From: Setophaga petechia
Lineage: Eukaryota > Chordata > Aves > Passeriformes > Parulidae
Direction of reading: 5' to 3'
Assembly: GCA_024362935.1 (NCBI GenBank)
Contig: JANCRA010000005.1
Location: forward strand, 19,852,235-19,916,234
DNA length: 64,000 bases
The notes under the pieces are model-generated. The model was not told the DNA's origin and searched no databases. It was given only the letters and a program-made list of their open reading frames with translations. This document shows, in pieces, positions 60,168 to 64,000 of the stretch. Made by a program: the position numbers and the translations under genes. The stretch's first letter is position 1. Each line of letters begins with the position of its first letter.

Positions 60168-64000
<3,833 letters not shown>

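Overview
This is vertebrate nuclear DNA, almost certainly from a bird. Genes are split by GT-AG introns and the intergenic DNA is AT-rich. One strong CpG island marks a housekeeping promoter. A CR1 LINE 3' end carries the avian ATTCTATG-type tail, and one solo LTR is of a kind I associate with songbirds, so a passerine is likely but not proven. I recognise three protein-coding genes, in the order and orientation known from human chromosome 2q31: GAD1 (+), GORASP2 (+), TLK1 (-). Layout: positions 1-8180 hold the last five coding exons and the 3'UTR of GAD1 (glutamate decarboxylase 67). They cover residues 396-594 in human-equivalent numbering, including the PLP lysine. Positions 8180-27390 are a 19 kb AT-rich intergenic region with one LTR of about 635 bp, an LTR scrap, small palindromes and TAATTA-rich patches, but no gene I can support. 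Positions 27400-43480 hold the complete GORASP2 gene (Golgi reassembly stacking protein GRASP55): ten coding exons encoding 441 residues, a CpG-island promoter, and a CR1 element in intron 1. Positions 43480-58590 are the region between the convergent GORASP2 and TLK1 genes. It has no recognised gene but holds a good CTCF-type motif, a cluster of CCAAT boxes with an octamer and a TATA-like box, and an orphan CpG-rich patch with a YY1-like ATG element. Positions 58590-64000 hold the 3' end of TLK1 on the minus strand: a 3'UTR of about 1.6 kb and the last three coding exons, covering the C-terminal part of the kinase domain and the tail. The three genes do not form a pathway. GAD1 makes GABA in inhibitory neurons, GORASP2 tethers Golgi cisternae, and TLK1 is a nuclear chromatin-assembly kinase. 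The window is a conserved linkage group. I found no undescribed multi-gene system. The most useful observations are the altered ERK phosphosite region in the GORASP2 product, several precise hairpins or nested palindromes in noncoding DNA, and two candidate orphan promoters between GORASP2 and TLK1.
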